A DNA stretch of 64,000 nt from Nitrosopumilus sp. b1 (GCF_014078545.1 NZ_MU078723.1:340122-404121); one strand, 5' to 3'. Shown: positions 8,991 to 18,186, counted from the stretch's first letter. The notes: generated by a model not told the origin, from the sequence alone. Numbers and translations are program-made.

Positions 8991-9069
8991 TGAAATACCT
9001 GAAAACTAACAATTTGGTTGCATAACATTAGGTTGAAGAGTAATTAATTAGAAAAATATGAATTAAAAA

Positions 9070-9798
9070 ATGACTCAAAATAAATTTCCAGAAGCTGAAG
9101 TATATGAAATTAAAAAAATAGAATTAAAGAATCCGATAATTTTTGCAGGTTTTGTAGGAGCAGGTCTAGTAGGAACATTATCAGTTGGGCACATTATTGA
9201 AAAACTAAAAATGAAAGAAATAGCATATATGAGATCAAAATATCTTCCGCCATCTACCGTTTTTTTAAGAGGGAGGTTAAGACACCCATTTAGATTCTAT
9301 ACAAACGATGAAGGAACTATTTGTGCAATAATTTGTGAGATTACACTTAGGATGGAGGGACTATACACCATAGTATCATCAATACTAGATTGGGCCAAAG
9401 AGAAAGGATCAAAGGAAATAATCATTCTAGACGGTGTTGCAAGTGATGAACATGACAATAAAGCATATTGTGCCGCAGAGGAGGATCTTTGTAGAGTTAT
9501 GGCAGATAAAGAAATCAACATGATCCCACAGGGATTCATCACAGGAATTCCAGGTGGAATACTAAACGAGTGTCTTTTAAGAGACATTCAAGGAGTCACT
9601 CTATTGGTAAAAGCAAACAGGATTAAGGCAGATCCTATTGCAGCACTAACATTATTGGAGGCAGTAAATAGGATGTACGAGACAAATATTGACACGAGTG
9701 ATCTACGAAATGAAAAAGATCAGATTGGGCAAGACTTTGAAGAATTATCACTAAAATATGCTCAGAGTAGAGAAGAAACATCAGGCATGTACATGTAA
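9070..9798 (+). CDS. PAC2-family protein (proteasome assembly chaperone-like)
   Basis: 242 residues matching the archaeal PAC2 family: 'FAGFVGAGLVGTLSVGHIIE' near the N-terminus, 'EGLYTIVSSILDWAKEKGSKEIIILDGV' in the middle and 'GFITGIPGGILNECL' near 165. The C-terminus is a charged helix. Eukaryotic PAC2 helps assemble 20S proteasome alpha rings; archaeal relatives are thought to have a related role, but this is not proven. The gene stands alone, followed closely by purM on the same strand. Confidence 0.87.
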   Translation: MTQNKFPEAEVYEIKKIELKNPIIFAGFVGAGLVGTLSVGHIIEKLKMKEIAYMRSKYLPPSTVFLRGRLRHPFRFYTNDEGTICAIICEITLRMEGLYTIVSSILDWAKEKGSKEIIILDGVASDEHDNKAYCAAEEDLCRVMADKEINMIPQGFITGIPGGILNECLLRDIQGVTLLVKANRIKADPIAALTLLEAVNRMYETNIDTSDLRNEKDQIGQDFEELSLKYAQSREETSGMYM

Positions 9799-9850
9799 AA
9801 AATCCAATGTTAAGCAAATTCTTTTATTAAAATCAAATCTGCATCTGAAT

Positions 9851-10873
9851 ATGGGCCTAAGTTATAAAAAATCAGGAGTCGACATTACAAAAATTAAACA
9901 AAGTCAAAAGGCCATAGGGAAAATAATATCATCCACACATAATGTTCAGAAAAAATCAAAGATAAAACACGGTTTTGGTCATTATGCTGGAGTAGTTGAG
10001 ATTTCTGAAAAGATGCTACTTGCAACACACACAGATGGTGTAGGGACAAAAGTGTTACTTGCAAATATGATGAAAAAATATGACACGGTTGGAATTGACT
10101 GCGTAGCTATGAATGTTAATGACATCATATGTATTGGAGCTACCCCAGTATCTTTTGTAGACTATATTGCAGCAAACAAAAATGATAAACAGATATTTCA
10201 AAAAATTGTCACAGGATTAGCAACAGGTGCAAAAAAAGCTTCTGTTCCCATCGTAGGAGGAGAGACGGCCATAATGCCAGATTTATTTTCAGATAAAAAA
10301 TTTGCATTTGATCTTGCAGGAATGGTAACTGGAATTGTTCCAAAAAATAAGATGATACTTGGAGATAAGATAAAGGAGGGAGATATCATTATCGGAGCAA
10401 GTAGTTCAGGATTACACTCAAATGGTTATTCATTAGCACGAAAAGCAATACTAAAGAAATATTCCCTTAAAGATAACATTAGAGGAATCGGAAATATTGG
10501 AAAAGCACTTCTTACACCCACTGAGATCTATGTAAATCCAGTTTTGGAGACAATAAACAAATGTAAAATTCATGGATTAGCACATATCACAGGAGGAGCA
10601 TTCACCAAACTACTAAGATTAAAACAGATAGGATATTCGTTGGATGAAATGCCAAAAACTCCTCCATTAATGAGACTCATCCAGGAACAGGGAGTAGATG
10701 AATTAGAGATGTACAAAACATTCAACATGGGAGTAGGATTTTGTGTTGTGGCACCTTCAAGAGAATCCAAAAAGATAATTCAGATTTTTAAAAAATATAA
10801 GATCAATGCAAAAGAGATTGGTAAGATAATTTCTAAGAAAGGAGTTTTTATCAATGAAAGAAAAATTGCATAA
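9851..10873 (+). CDS. purM: Phosphoribosylformylglycinamidine cyclo-ligase (AIR synthetase)
   Basis: 340 residues; catalyses the ATP-dependent ring closure giving aminoimidazole ribotide in purine synthesis. Family blocks: 'MGLSYKKSGVDI' at the start, 'THTDGVGTKVLLA', 'MNVNDIICIGATPVSFVDYIA', 'VGGETAIMPD' and 'HITGGAFTKLLRL'. I take the ATG at 9851 because PurM proteins begin with this 'SYKxSGVD' segment; an upstream TTG in the same frame (9758) would add 31 unrelated residues overlapping the PAC2 gene. Length agrees with the family. Confidence 0.95.
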   Translation: MGLSYKKSGVDITKIKQSQKAIGKIISSTHNVQKKSKIKHGFGHYAGVVEISEKMLLATHTDGVGTKVLLANMMKKYDTVGIDCVAMNVNDIICIGATPVSFVDYIAANKNDKQIFQKIVTGLATGAKKASVPIVGGETAIMPDLFSDKKFAFDLAGMVTGIVPKNKMILGDKIKEGDIIIGASSSGLHSNGYSLARKAILKKYSLKDNIRGIGNIGKALLTPTEIYVNPVLETINKCKIHGLAHITGGAFTKLLRLKQIGYSLDEMPKTPPLMRLIQEQGVDELEMYKTFNMGVGFCVVAPSRESKKIIQIFKKYKINAKEIGKIISKKGVFINERKIA

Positions 10874-10950
10874 TCAATTAGACAAAATTGGTATTATTTT
10901 CGACCAATAATTGCCTTATATTGGCGAACGTATGGGAGTAAAGAGGGAAA

Positions 10951-12207
10951 TTGGCAGCAGAAGCGGGTTTTATTCAAGTAATAATTGGTGTTGGAATACT
11001 TCTTTTTGCGGCAAAGTTAATGGCAGAATTATTTCTGAGATTAAAGCTTCCAATTGTTTTAGGAGAGCTTTTGGCAGGAATGATAATAGGCCCATTCGCA
11101 CTTGGTTCATTTTTAATTGTTGATGGACAACCATTACTTACAATCGGTAGTGAGATCAAAGTTCTTGGAGAGATAGGGGCAATTGTAATTTTGTTTATGG
11201 CAGGATTAGAGATGACACCAAAAGAATTTCTTAAAGGAGGAAAGGCATCGTTTACTGTTGGAACACTTGGAGTGGTGATTCCGTTCTTTGCAGGATTAAT
11301 GGCTTTTCAGGCATTTGGTTTTGATGCATTACAATCAATGTTAATTGCAACAGCATTAACTGCAACTAGTATTGCGATATCAATACAGGTTCTTAGTGAA
11401 TTTGGAAAGATAAAGACGAAAGAAGCACGATTGATCATAGGAGCTGCAGTGGTTGACGATATCCTTGCGATTGCAGTTCTTTCAGTTGTATCATCATTGG
11501 CTACAGGAGAAGGAGGAGTGAATGACATTGATATAATGACAGTGACAATTACAATTTTACAGGTACTTGGATTCTTTGCTGCAATGTTAATTGCTGCCGT
11601 AGTTGTGATTCCAAGAATTGTTACACCAAAATTATGGAAAGCAAAGGGAAGTGTAGAAGGAATTGTAACTGCAGCATTCTTTGGAGCTGCTGCTTTAGCA
11701 GGTTCAATTGGCTTATCCCCCATTGTAGGTGCATTTGCAGTTGGAATGGCATTATCTACAACCAAAGTATTTGAAAAAGTTGAGAACTTTATCGGTAAAA
11801 TTGGATTGATTTTTGCTCCGTTATTCTTTGCCATAATAGGTGCTCAGGTAGACTTTAGGCAAGTCAATACTGAGATTTTAATGCTAAGCGGAATAGTAAT
11901 AGGAATTGCAGTTGCAACCAAATACTTTGGTTGTGGACTTCCAGCATGGTTATTCCTTAAAGACAAAGCTGCTGGAATGCGCGTAGGAATTGGAATGATT
12001 TCAAGAGGAGAAGTAGGATTGATTGTAGCAGGAGTTGGAGTATCCTCAGGAATTTTAACAGGTAGTGTATATTCCACCATAGTCATAATGGTTGCTGTAA
12101 CTACAATAATCACACCGATTTGGTTGAAGATGGAATACAAAAAAGAAATCAAGGTAGGAAGAGTGGATGATTCTAATGGAATTGAAGAATCAGAGAAAGG
12201 CAGATAG
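10951..12207 (+). CDS. CPA2-family Na+(K+)/H+ antiporter
   Basis: 418 residues and about 12 membrane helices. The N-terminal 'LKLPIVLGELLAGMIIGP' and the central 'GAAVVDDILAIAVL', with the paired aspartates of electrogenic CPA2 antiporters (NapA/NhaA-like), identify the family; 'GAFAVGMALS' and 'RGEVGLIVAGVG' are further family motifs. It lacks the C-terminal nucleotide-binding or CBS domains of its relative at 60654-62279. It should extrude Na+ using the proton gradient, useful in seawater. The start is a TTG in front of 'AAEAGFIQ'. Confidence 0.92.
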   Translation: MAAEAGFIQVIIGVGILLFAAKLMAELFLRLKLPIVLGELLAGMIIGPFALGSFLIVDGQPLLTIGSEIKVLGEIGAIVILFMAGLEMTPKEFLKGGKASFTVGTLGVVIPFFAGLMAFQAFGFDALQSMLIATALTATSIAISIQVLSEFGKIKTKEARLIIGAAVVDDILAIAVLSVVSSLATGEGGVNDIDIMTVTITILQVLGFFAAMLIAAVVVIPRIVTPKLWKAKGSVEGIVTAAFFGAAALAGSIGLSPIVGAFAVGMALSTTKVFEKVENFIGKIGLIFAPLFFAIIGAQVDFRQVNTEILMLSGIVIGIAVATKYFGCGLPAWLFLKDKAAGMRVGIGMISRGEVGLIVAGVGVSSGILTGSVYSTIVIMVAVTTIITPIWLKMEYKKEIKVGRVDDSNGIEESEKGR

Positions 12208-12283
12208 TAATTCCATCACTTCATAGACGCAAATTAAAAAATACAGAAAAGTCTTTAACGAGCTTAAAAAACAATCTCATTAG

Positions 12284-12688
12284 ATGGCAGAAGAATACAT
12301 TGGAATTTGTGCGGCATGCACAAAAGGCGTAACTCGCGACAATATGAAATACGTCATTGGTAGACTTTTCCATCCAGAATGCTATCAGAAACATGGAAAA
12401 GATTTCTTGGCAGTGGATCAAGAGCTTGCAGCAAAAACTGCTAAATTGAAAATTGATTTAATACAACTAAAAAATCTCAAATCAAGAAGATCAGGTTCTA
12501 AAAAAGCATCATCAACTACAACAAAAAGAAAGTCTTCACGAAAATCAACCAAGAAAACAAAGCGAAAGACAGCTAAGACTAGAAGAAGCAAGCCAAAATC
12601 TAGAACAACAAAGCGAAAGACAGCTAAGACTAGAAGAAGCAAGCCAAAATCTAGAACAAAGCGAAAGACATCTAAGACTAGAAGATAG
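12284..12688 (+). CDS. Zinc-finger protein with a histone H1-like basic tail
   Basis: 134 residues in two parts. The first 45 or so contain 'CAAC' and 'HPEC', with an aromatic-rich stretch between, resembling half of a LIM-type or treble-clef zinc finger. After a short helix (about 46-65) the rest is almost entirely Lys, Arg, Ser and Thr, built from 16-17 residue repeats with the core KRKTAKTRRSKPKSRT. Such tails, known from linker histone H1 and bacterial Hc/AlgP-like proteins, bind DNA or RNA without sequence preference. A role in chromosome compaction or RNA binding is a reasonable inference; the zinc module could recruit a partner. No close function is known to me. It stands alone upstream of elp3. 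Confidence 0.8.
   Translation: MAEEYIGICAACTKGVTRDNMKYVIGRLFHPECYQKHGKDFLAVDQELAAKTAKLKIDLIQLKNLKSRRSGSKKASSTTTKRKSSRKSTKKTKRKTAKTRRSKPKSRTTKRKTAKTRRSKPKSRTKRKTSKTRR
12559..12688 (+). repeat. 51/48-bp tandem repeat coding for the basic tail
   Basis: Units beginning at the GCGAAAGACA core at 12562 and 12613 are 51 bases apart and nearly identical; a third, partial unit starts 48 bases later at 12661. The three-base difference removes one threonine codon. Repeats encode KRKTAKTRRSKPKSRT(T) and show recent in-frame expansion. Confidence 0.9.
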
Positions 12689-12736
12689 TAACATTTCTTT
12701 TTAAAGAATTTATGACAGAGCATCGTCAAAACAACA

Positions 12737-14320
12737 ATGTCTCAAACAGATGTTAATTTCACTAAAGCGTGTAATGAGATTTCACAAAATCTACTCACAG
12801 TAATAGAGCCTACCAAACAAAAAGTCAAAACCGAAATAAAAAAAATTTGTGCAAAATATTCGTTAGAGAGAATTCCACGAAATCATGAAATTTTATCAAT
12901 GGTTTCAGGAGACGATTTTGAAAAATTACAAAATGTGTTAATCAAAAAACCTGTAAAAACAGCTTCAGGGGTTGCAGTAATTGCGTTAATGCCAAAACCA
13001 TTTGCATGTCCACATGGTAGATGTACATATTGTCCAGGAGGAATTGAATTCAATACTCCTAATAGTTATACTGGAAAAGAACCATCCACAATCAATGCAA
13101 TAGAGAGCAATTACGAAGTAAAAAATCAAATTACAAGTAAATTAAAAAAATTGCTGACATACGGTCATGATGCATCTAAAATAGAGTTAGTGATTGTTGG
13201 AGGAACATTTCTTTTCATGCCAAAAGATTATCAGATTAATTTCATAAAATCGTGCTATGACACACTTAATGGTTTTGTATCATCAAACTTAGAAGAATCA
13301 AAAGCAAATAATGAGCATGCAGAATTTCGAAATGTTGGTTTTACCATTGAAACAAAACCAGACTATTGTAAAAAGGAACACATTGATGCAATGCTAGGAT
13401 ATGGAGTTACTAGAATCGAGATAGGAGTTCAAAGCTTACAAGAAAGAGTCTACAACATCGTAAACAGAGGACATAACCTAGAGGATGTGATTGAATCATT
13501 TCAATTAGCAAAGGATGCAGGGTACAAAATAGTGGCACATATGATGCCGGGTCTTCCCACTGTAACACCACAGGAAGATATTGATGATTTCAAGAAGCTT
13601 TTTGATGATTCTAGATTCAAACCAGACATGTTAAAGATCTATCCATCACTAGTATTAGAAAATACACCAATGTATGATGATTACAAGTCAGGAAGTTACA
13701 AACCATATTCAGATGAGCAAATGTTACACGTACTAAAGCAAGTTAAGAGAGGCATACCCAGATGGGCAAGAATTATGAGAGTTCAAAGAGAGATTTCATC
13801 TCAAGATATTGTTGCAGGTCCTAAACTCGGAAATCTTCGCCAAATTGTTCTAGACAGTATGAAAAAAGAAGGGTTAAGGTGTAATTGTATTCGTTGTAGG
13901 GAGGCAGGTTTGGCAAATAAGGAATCAAAGATAGAAGATTTAAAATTGAATAGAGAAGATTATGATTCTTCAAATGGTAACGAAGTCTTTTTGTCATATG
14001 ATGATCCAGATGATTTCATCTATGGGTTTTTGAGATTAAGAAACCCTAGCCAATATGCCCATAGAAAAGAAATTGAAGGAAACACATGTATTGTAAGGGA
14101 GCTGCATGTTTTTGGAAAATCCCTCAAATTAGGACATAGAGAGAAGGAGAGAATACAGCATTCAGGATTAGGAAAGAACCTAATGAGTGAAGCTGAAAAA
14201 ATTGCTAGAGAAGAATTTGATGCGAAAAAACTATTGGTAATCAGTGCAGTTGGGACCAGAGAATACTATCAAAAGATAGGTTATTCGTTGCATGGTCCAT
14301 ATATGGCAAAAATTTTGTGA
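12737..14320 (+). CDS. elp3: Elp3-type tRNA U34 carboxymethyl transferase (radical SAM + GNAT)
   Basis: 527 residues. The radical SAM cluster motif is Cys91-x4-Cys96-x2-Cys99 in 'CPHGRCTYCPGG'; 'VGGTFLFMPKDYQ', 'ETKPDYC' and 'MPGLPTVTPQEDIDDF' are diagnostic Elp3 blocks, and the C-terminal third is a GNAT acetyltransferase domain ('RELHVFGKSL', 'HSGLGKNLMSEAEKIA', 'REYYQKIGYSLHGPYMAK'). It adds a carboxymethyl group derived from acetyl-CoA to wobble uridine 34 of certain tRNAs. Archaea have Elp3 without the other Elongator subunits. The lysyl-tRNA synthetase gene follows six bases later, a sensible pairing because lysine tRNA is a likely substrate. Confidence 0.95.
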   Translation: MSQTDVNFTKACNEISQNLLTVIEPTKQKVKTEIKKICAKYSLERIPRNHEILSMVSGDDFEKLQNVLIKKPVKTASGVAVIALMPKPFACPHGRCTYCPGGIEFNTPNSYTGKEPSTINAIESNYEVKNQITSKLKKLLTYGHDASKIELVIVGGTFLFMPKDYQINFIKSCYDTLNGFVSSNLEESKANNEHAEFRNVGFTIETKPDYCKKEHIDAMLGYGVTRIEIGVQSLQERVYNIVNRGHNLEDVIESFQLAKDAGYKIVAHMMPGLPTVTPQEDIDDFKKLFDDSRFKPDMLKIYPSLVLENTPMYDDYKSGSYKPYSDEQMLHVLKQVKRGIPRWARIMRVQREISSQDIVAGPKLGNLRQIVLDSMKKEGLRCNCIRCREAGLANKESKIEDLKLNREDYDSSNGNEVFLSYDDPDDFIYGFLRLRNPSQYAHRKEIEGNTCIVRELHVFGKSLKLGHREKERIQHSGLGKNLMSEAEKIAREEFDAKKLLVISAVGTREYYQKIGYSLHGPYMAKIL

Positions 14321-14326
14321 TAATAG

Positions 14327-15916
14327 ATGTCAGAACAAGAAATTATCGGTAAAGGTACTTGGATTGACAAGCTTGCACATGAACTAATTCAAAGAGAAGA
14401 AAGCCTAGGAAGAAATACAAATTTGATTCGTGTAGAAAGCGGATTAGGAGCATCTGGAGTTCCACATATTGGAAGTTTGGGGGATGCCGTAAGAGCATAC
14501 GGAGTAAAGTTAGCATTAGAGAATTTTGGATACAATTCAGAATTAATTGCATATTCAGATGATTTAGACGGTTTACGAAAAATCCCCGAGGGATTTCCAG
14601 ATTCTTTATCAGAGCATTTAGCAAAACCAGTTTCTTTAATTCCTGATCCGTTTGGATGCCATGATTCCTATGGAATGCATATGAGTAGTCTTCTTTTAGA
14701 GGGATTAGATGCATTAGAGATAAAGTTCAAGTTTCAAAGAGCCAAAGACACATATCAACAAGGTCTTCTAAAAGATCAAATTCACACTATTTTGGTAAAT
14801 AGTGAGAAGATAGGAAATAAGATTGCAGAATTAGTTGGGCAAGAAAAATATCAAAAATATCTACCATATTTTCCTGTTTGCTCACAATGCAGTAAATTAT
14901 ACACTGCAGAATCATACGAATACATTCCAAATGAGAAAAAAGTAAGATATCGTTGTCATGATGTTGAGGTAGGTTCAAAAATTATCAAAGGATGCAATCA
15001 CGAAGGAGAGGCAGACATTACAAAAGATCTAGGCAAACTTGCCTGGAAAGTCGAATTTGCTGCACGATGGCAGGCATTTGATATTAGATTTGAAGCGTAT
15101 GGAAAAGACATCATGGATTCCGTTAAAGTAAATGATTGGGTTGCAGATGAGGTTCTAAAGTATCCTCATCCACACCATGTAAAGTATGAAATGTTTCTGG
15201 ACAAAGGTGGAAAGAAGATCTCAAAATCTTTGGGTAACGTTGTAACATCCCAAAAATGGCTAAAGTATGGAGATCCAAAATCAATTCTTCTATTACTATA
15301 CAAACGAATTACAGGAGCTAGAGAGTTAGGATTTGAAGACATCCCAAATCTGATGGATGAATACAAAGAAATCGAAGATGTTTATTTTGGAAAAATAAAA
15401 CTGGATAACGAAGCTAAAGTAACAAAACTTCGTGGGCTTTATGAGTATGTTAACCTACTTAATCCTCCAAAACAGCCAGATCCATATGTTAGCTATAGAT
15501 TACTGACTGAACTATCAAAGATTTTCAAAGAAGATAGAACCTCCAGAATAACAAAAAAATTAGTTGATTATGGGGTAATAAAAGAAGGAAACCCCAGAAT
15601 AGATGAACTTATCAGATTAGCAGGCAATTATGCTGATGAATTTGATGAGCATGAAAAGATCAAAATAGAAATTGATTCAGAGAAAGAACTAGCATTAAAA
15701 GAATTAGTGAAAATTCTCAGAGAAGAAAAAGAACCAGAAGATTTACAAAATTCAATTTACCAAATTGCAAAATCAAACAATGTGCCACCTAGAGATTTTT
15801 TTAAAATTCTCTATCAAATTTTGCTAAATACCACAAAAGGTCCAAAGATTGGTCCGTTCATTTCGGATATTGGAAGAAAAAAAGTTGCAGAAACCATTGA
15901 AAAACAAATTGGTTGA
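14327..15916 (+). CDS. lysS: Class I lysyl-tRNA synthetase
   Basis: 529 residues. The class I signature is PHIG (residues 46-49) and the KMSKS loop reads KISKS (297-301); 'FARWQAFDIRFEAYGKDIMDS' is typical of LysRS-I, the form used by many archaea instead of the bacterial class II enzyme. A cysteine set ('CSQCSKLY', with further Cys/His near 205-225) suggests a structural zinc site. It charges tRNA-Lys with lysine. The stop overlaps a small membrane-protein gene frame, and elp3 lies directly upstream, so the three probably form one transcript. Confidence 0.96.
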   Translation: MSEQEIIGKGTWIDKLAHELIQREESLGRNTNLIRVESGLGASGVPHIGSLGDAVRAYGVKLALENFGYNSELIAYSDDLDGLRKIPEGFPDSLSEHLAKPVSLIPDPFGCHDSYGMHMSSLLLEGLDALEIKFKFQRAKDTYQQGLLKDQIHTILVNSEKIGNKIAELVGQEKYQKYLPYFPVCSQCSKLYTAESYEYIPNEKKVRYRCHDVEVGSKIIKGCNHEGEADITKDLGKLAWKVEFAARWQAFDIRFEAYGKDIMDSVKVNDWVADEVLKYPHPHHVKYEMFLDKGGKKISKSLGNVVTSQKWLKYGDPKSILLLLYKRITGARELGFEDIPNLMDEYKEIEDVYFGKIKLDNEAKVTKLRGLYEYVNLLNPPKQPDPYVSYRLLTELSKIFKEDRTSRITKKLVDYGVIKEGNPRIDELIRLAGNYADEFDEHEKIKIEIDSEKELALKELVKILREEKEPEDLQNSIYQIAKSNNVPPRDFFKILYQILLNTTKGPKIGPFISDIGRKKVAETIEKQIG

Positions 15917-15918
15917 CA

Positions 15919-16119
15919 ATGGCCCATAGTGAACACAACAAGAATAGGAGAAGTGGAGGATTTTTCTTGATTATTTTAGGTGCATTAATTTTTGTAACCG
16001 CTCCAACATATCTTGGCGAGTCACCAGAGTTAGGAATGCTTGCCATACTCTTTGGTTTTGTTGTAGGCGGGATAGGATTTTATTTTCAATTCATTAAGGG
16101 GAAAAGGACTATCAAATAA
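15919..16119 (+). CDS. Small two-helix membrane protein
   Basis: 66 residues: a charged N-terminus ('AHSEHNKNRRSGG'), two hydrophobic helices (about 13-31 and 36-56) separated by a short polar loop, and a Lys/Arg-rich end, which predicts both termini inside by the positive-inside rule. I chose the ATG at 15919; an in-frame TTG at 15913 overlaps the lysS stop and would add only two residues. Function unknown. Confidence 0.7.
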   Translation: MAHSEHNKNRRSGGFFLIILGALIFVTAPTYLGESPELGMLAILFGFVVGGIGFYFQFIKGKRTIK

Positions 16120-16148
16120 CCCGTATATGAATAAAGTAAAGAGTGAAA

Positions 16149-16994
16149 ATGTTGGATTGGTTTAAACGAAAAAAAGCAGAGATTGAAGAGGAGTCATCGT
16201 CACAAGAAGTTCCAGAACCAGTCAAAATCAAAAGTCAGGAGGAGATTCTAAAGGAAAGATACGAAAATGAATTAGAATCATTACAAAATGAGATCAAAAC
16301 AAAAACAAACGAATTTGAATCAATTTCAAATAAACTTGCAAGCGTTAAAGAAGAATACGATGTAGCAGTCGGAAATTTAATGAATGTGAAAAAGGAATTA
16401 AATCAAAAGAAAAAAGAAATAGAACAAACAAAATTTGAACATGAACAAAATCTACAAAAAATAGGCTCTATAAAATCCCAAATTGAAAATGTATCCAATC
16501 AATATGAGGAGAAAAAGAAAAAACTTGCAGAATTAGAGGATGCAGATCAAGTTCTAGCTGAAGTAAGAAAAGACATCGATAAGAATAAAGAGACTTATGA
16601 AGAAATAAAGAGAAAAGTAACAGAATCTCAATCAGTCCTTGATCAAGTAAATGCAAAGCAACAAGAAGCGCAGAATGAATTAAGCAATACAAATGCCAGA
16701 CTTGCAAATGCTAGAGCAGAAATACAAAAGATCCAGAGTCAAAAAGATCTCAAAACAGGAGAGATTGGAATGGCAAAAAAAGAGATGGCATTTATTCAAA
16801 ATGAACTATCAAGCACAGGTCATACTTCTAAAAATATTGTTGAAGCAGCCAGCGCAGTTGTTGCATCAATGAATCACAAGCTGCAAAGAACGGTAAATGA
16901 GCTGGAAATAGTCCAAAAATTATTAGAAAAAGAAAGAAAAGAGCATGAAGAGACAAAAAGACAATTAGAAGAATTAAAAAATTCAGAAAAATAA
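16149..16994 (+). CDS. Long coiled-coil protein
   Basis: 281 residues, almost entirely charged heptad helix from about 35 to the end, with a short N-terminal head ('MLDWFKRKKAEIEEES'). Content of Glu, Lys, Gln and Asn is very high and there is no glycine-rich or catalytic block. A break around 'STGHTSKNIVEAASAVVASMNHKL' (about 220-245) may be a hinge. It resembles SMC-like or cytoskeletal rods but has no ATPase head. The ATG at 16149 fits the TATA-like TATATGAATA at 16124-16133 better than the GTG two codons upstream. Role unknown; a scaffold is plausible. Confidence 0.75.
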   Translation: MLDWFKRKKAEIEEESSSQEVPEPVKIKSQEEILKERYENELESLQNEIKTKTNEFESISNKLASVKEEYDVAVGNLMNVKKELNQKKKEIEQTKFEHEQNLQKIGSIKSQIENVSNQYEEKKKKLAELEDADQVLAEVRKDIDKNKETYEEIKRKVTESQSVLDQVNAKQQEAQNELSNTNARLANARAEIQKIQSQKDLKTGEIGMAKKEMAFIQNELSSTGHTSKNIVEAASAVVASMNHKLQRTVNELEIVQKLLEKERKEHEETKRQLEELKNSEK

Positions 16995-17435
16995 CTATCT
17001 ATCTAAAAAGATTTTTTTCCATTTCTGTTTAATCTCTTCTTCAGAAAATCCAAGATCGTAGAGAGGAGATGTTACTTCCTCCACGTCAGAAACTTGAATC
17101 TTTACAATGGCATTTATTTTGCTTTTAATTCCTGATTTTTTATATTCACTAGTAATTTTTTCAAACTCATCTCCATATGTAATAATTTGTGCATCACCCT
17201 TGAATCGATATCCTTTACGAATTATAGGATCTACAACATTGATTTCCAATTTAGGATTAATTTTCAAATTAGCAATAGTGTTTGGAGAACGAATTTCTGC
17301 AAAGATAAGATGTTTCTCATCCAGTCCAATAATAGTTCCCTTTGGAGACAAATTTGGTACATTATCACTTGAAACAGTAGCAACATACCCCAGTTTTTGC
17401 TCTTTTAGAAAATCCTGTATTTCTTTTGTAATCAT
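16995..17435 (-). CDS. Pyridoxamine 5'-phosphate oxidase-fold flavin-binding protein
   Basis: 146 residues with the split-barrel pattern of the PPOX/FMN-binding family: 'LGYVATVSSDNVPNLSPKGTIIGLDEKHLIFAEI' region at 16-50, then 'TIANLKINPKLEINVVDP' and 'GYRFKGDAQII'. The C-terminal helix ('SEEEIKQKWKKIFLDR') is typical of short archaeal members. Such proteins bind FMN, F420 or heme; as F420 genes are present in this genome, an F420-dependent reductase is possible. Convergent and directly abutting the coiled-coil gene. Confidence 0.82.
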   Translation of the reverse strand: MITKEIQDFLKEQKLGYVATVSSDNVPNLSPKGTIIGLDEKHLIFAEIRSPNTIANLKINPKLEINVVDPIIRKGYRFKGDAQIITYGDEFEKITSEYKKSGIKSKINAIVKIQVSDVEEVTSPLYDLGFSEEEIKQKWKKIFLDR

Positions 17436-17474
17436 GCTAAGAATTTATAATTTCAATATTAAAGATAATAGTTT

Positions 17475-18023
17475 TTACTTTAATCGCTTGATAAGCTCTT
17501 TTTTAATAAAATTAAACTCTTCATCTGATATCATTCCTTTTTCCTTAAAGGTTGAAAGTCTAAGAATTTGTTCAACAACAGAATCATTTGATGACATATC
17601 AGTTGGAGAAGATACAGATTTTGCTTTGATAGATTCTGATTCGGTGTTAGATTTTATTCTAATTTTTTCTGCATCGTTTAATTCAGGATTGATTTCTTCA
17701 AGATAGATGTTTTGAGAGCATCCAATCATTTGAGTATGTTGAATCAATTCCTCTCCGGCATATTCAATTGGAGTAGGTTTTTTTGATACAAAACCACAAA
17801 CGTTGCAAACTACACGAAATTTTCCATTAATTACATTTGGCGGATTATCAGTTTTTTTAATATATTCGCTGTATCTTGTTTTGATGCATTGATGACTTTC
17901 ACTGGAAAGATGTTCATCACAGAATTTGAAACCACAATATCTACACATCGTAGGTGGATTTAGAACTTGATTGCAAAATAGGCACACATTGGCCAAGGTT
18001 CTATTTGTTTGAGTCTGATTCAA
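17475..18023 (-). CDS. AN1-type zinc finger protein with C-terminal SHOCT module
   Basis: 182 residues. The N-terminus carries 'CLFC' followed by an AN1-type zinc finger 'CRYCGFKFCDEH' with 'HQC' after it; a second zinc site is formed by 'CNVC' and later 'HTQMIGC'. The last 35 residues ('VEQILRLSTFKEKGMISDEEF' onward) match the SHOCT motif, a short oligomerisation helix pair. AN1 fingers occur in eukaryotic ubiquitin/stress proteins and many archaeal proteins of unknown role. Start TTG, in front of 'NQTQTNRTLANVC'. Function unknown. Confidence 0.82.
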   Translation of the reverse strand: MNQTQTNRTLANVCLFCNQVLNPPTMCRYCGFKFCDEHLSSESHQCIKTRYSEYIKKTDNPPNVINGKFRVVCNVCGFVSKKPTPIEYAGEELIQHTQMIGCSQNIYLEEINPELNDAEKIRIKSNTESESIKAKSVSSPTDMSSNDSVVEQILRLSTFKEKGMISDEEFNFIKKELIKRLK

Positions 18024-18087
18024 GATATAGAAAAAAGAAGAATTTTTCTTAAAAAGTAGTAGCTTTTCACAAAAAAAATACTAGGCG

Positions 18088-18186
18088 TTAACGCATTAAT
18101 TCACCAAGGGTGTCCATCATCAGAAAGAAGGCGATACCTCCACCCAGTATTCCAATCCAAATTGCGATATTTTTTACTGACGGCAT
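18088..18186 (-). CDS. Single-helix membrane peptide, 32 residues
   Basis: Reads MPSVKNIAIWIGILGGGIAF and continues FLMMDTLGELMR. One glycine-rich hydrophobic helix spans most of it. ATG start and TAA stop. It is the first of three very small genes on this strand (with 18220-18393 and 18769-18906), typical of thaumarchaeal genomes. Function unknown; could be a small subunit of a membrane complex. Confidence 0.55.
   Translation of the reverse strand: MPSVKNIAIWIGILGGGIAFFLMMDTLGELMR

Noticed and set aside
9758-9850. N-terminal extension of PurM
   Set aside because: PurM proteins start with the 'SYKxSGVD' segment; the added residues overlap the PAC2 gene and look like out-of-frame sequence.
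10888-10910. Short inverted repeat after purM as a terminator
   Set aside because: The TTGGT/ACCAA arms are only five bases with an 11-base loop, and no T-tract follows; too weak to call.
11307-11834. Long antisense frame inside the Na+/H+ antiporter gene
   Set aside because: Composition (Ala, Ile, Thr rich, no motif) is the mirror of membrane-helix codons; the sense protein has clear family motifs.
12418-12729. Antisense frame opposite the basic tail
   Set aside because: Leu/Phe/Val-rich mirror of the Lys/Arg repeat; it extends beyond the sense gene only by chance.
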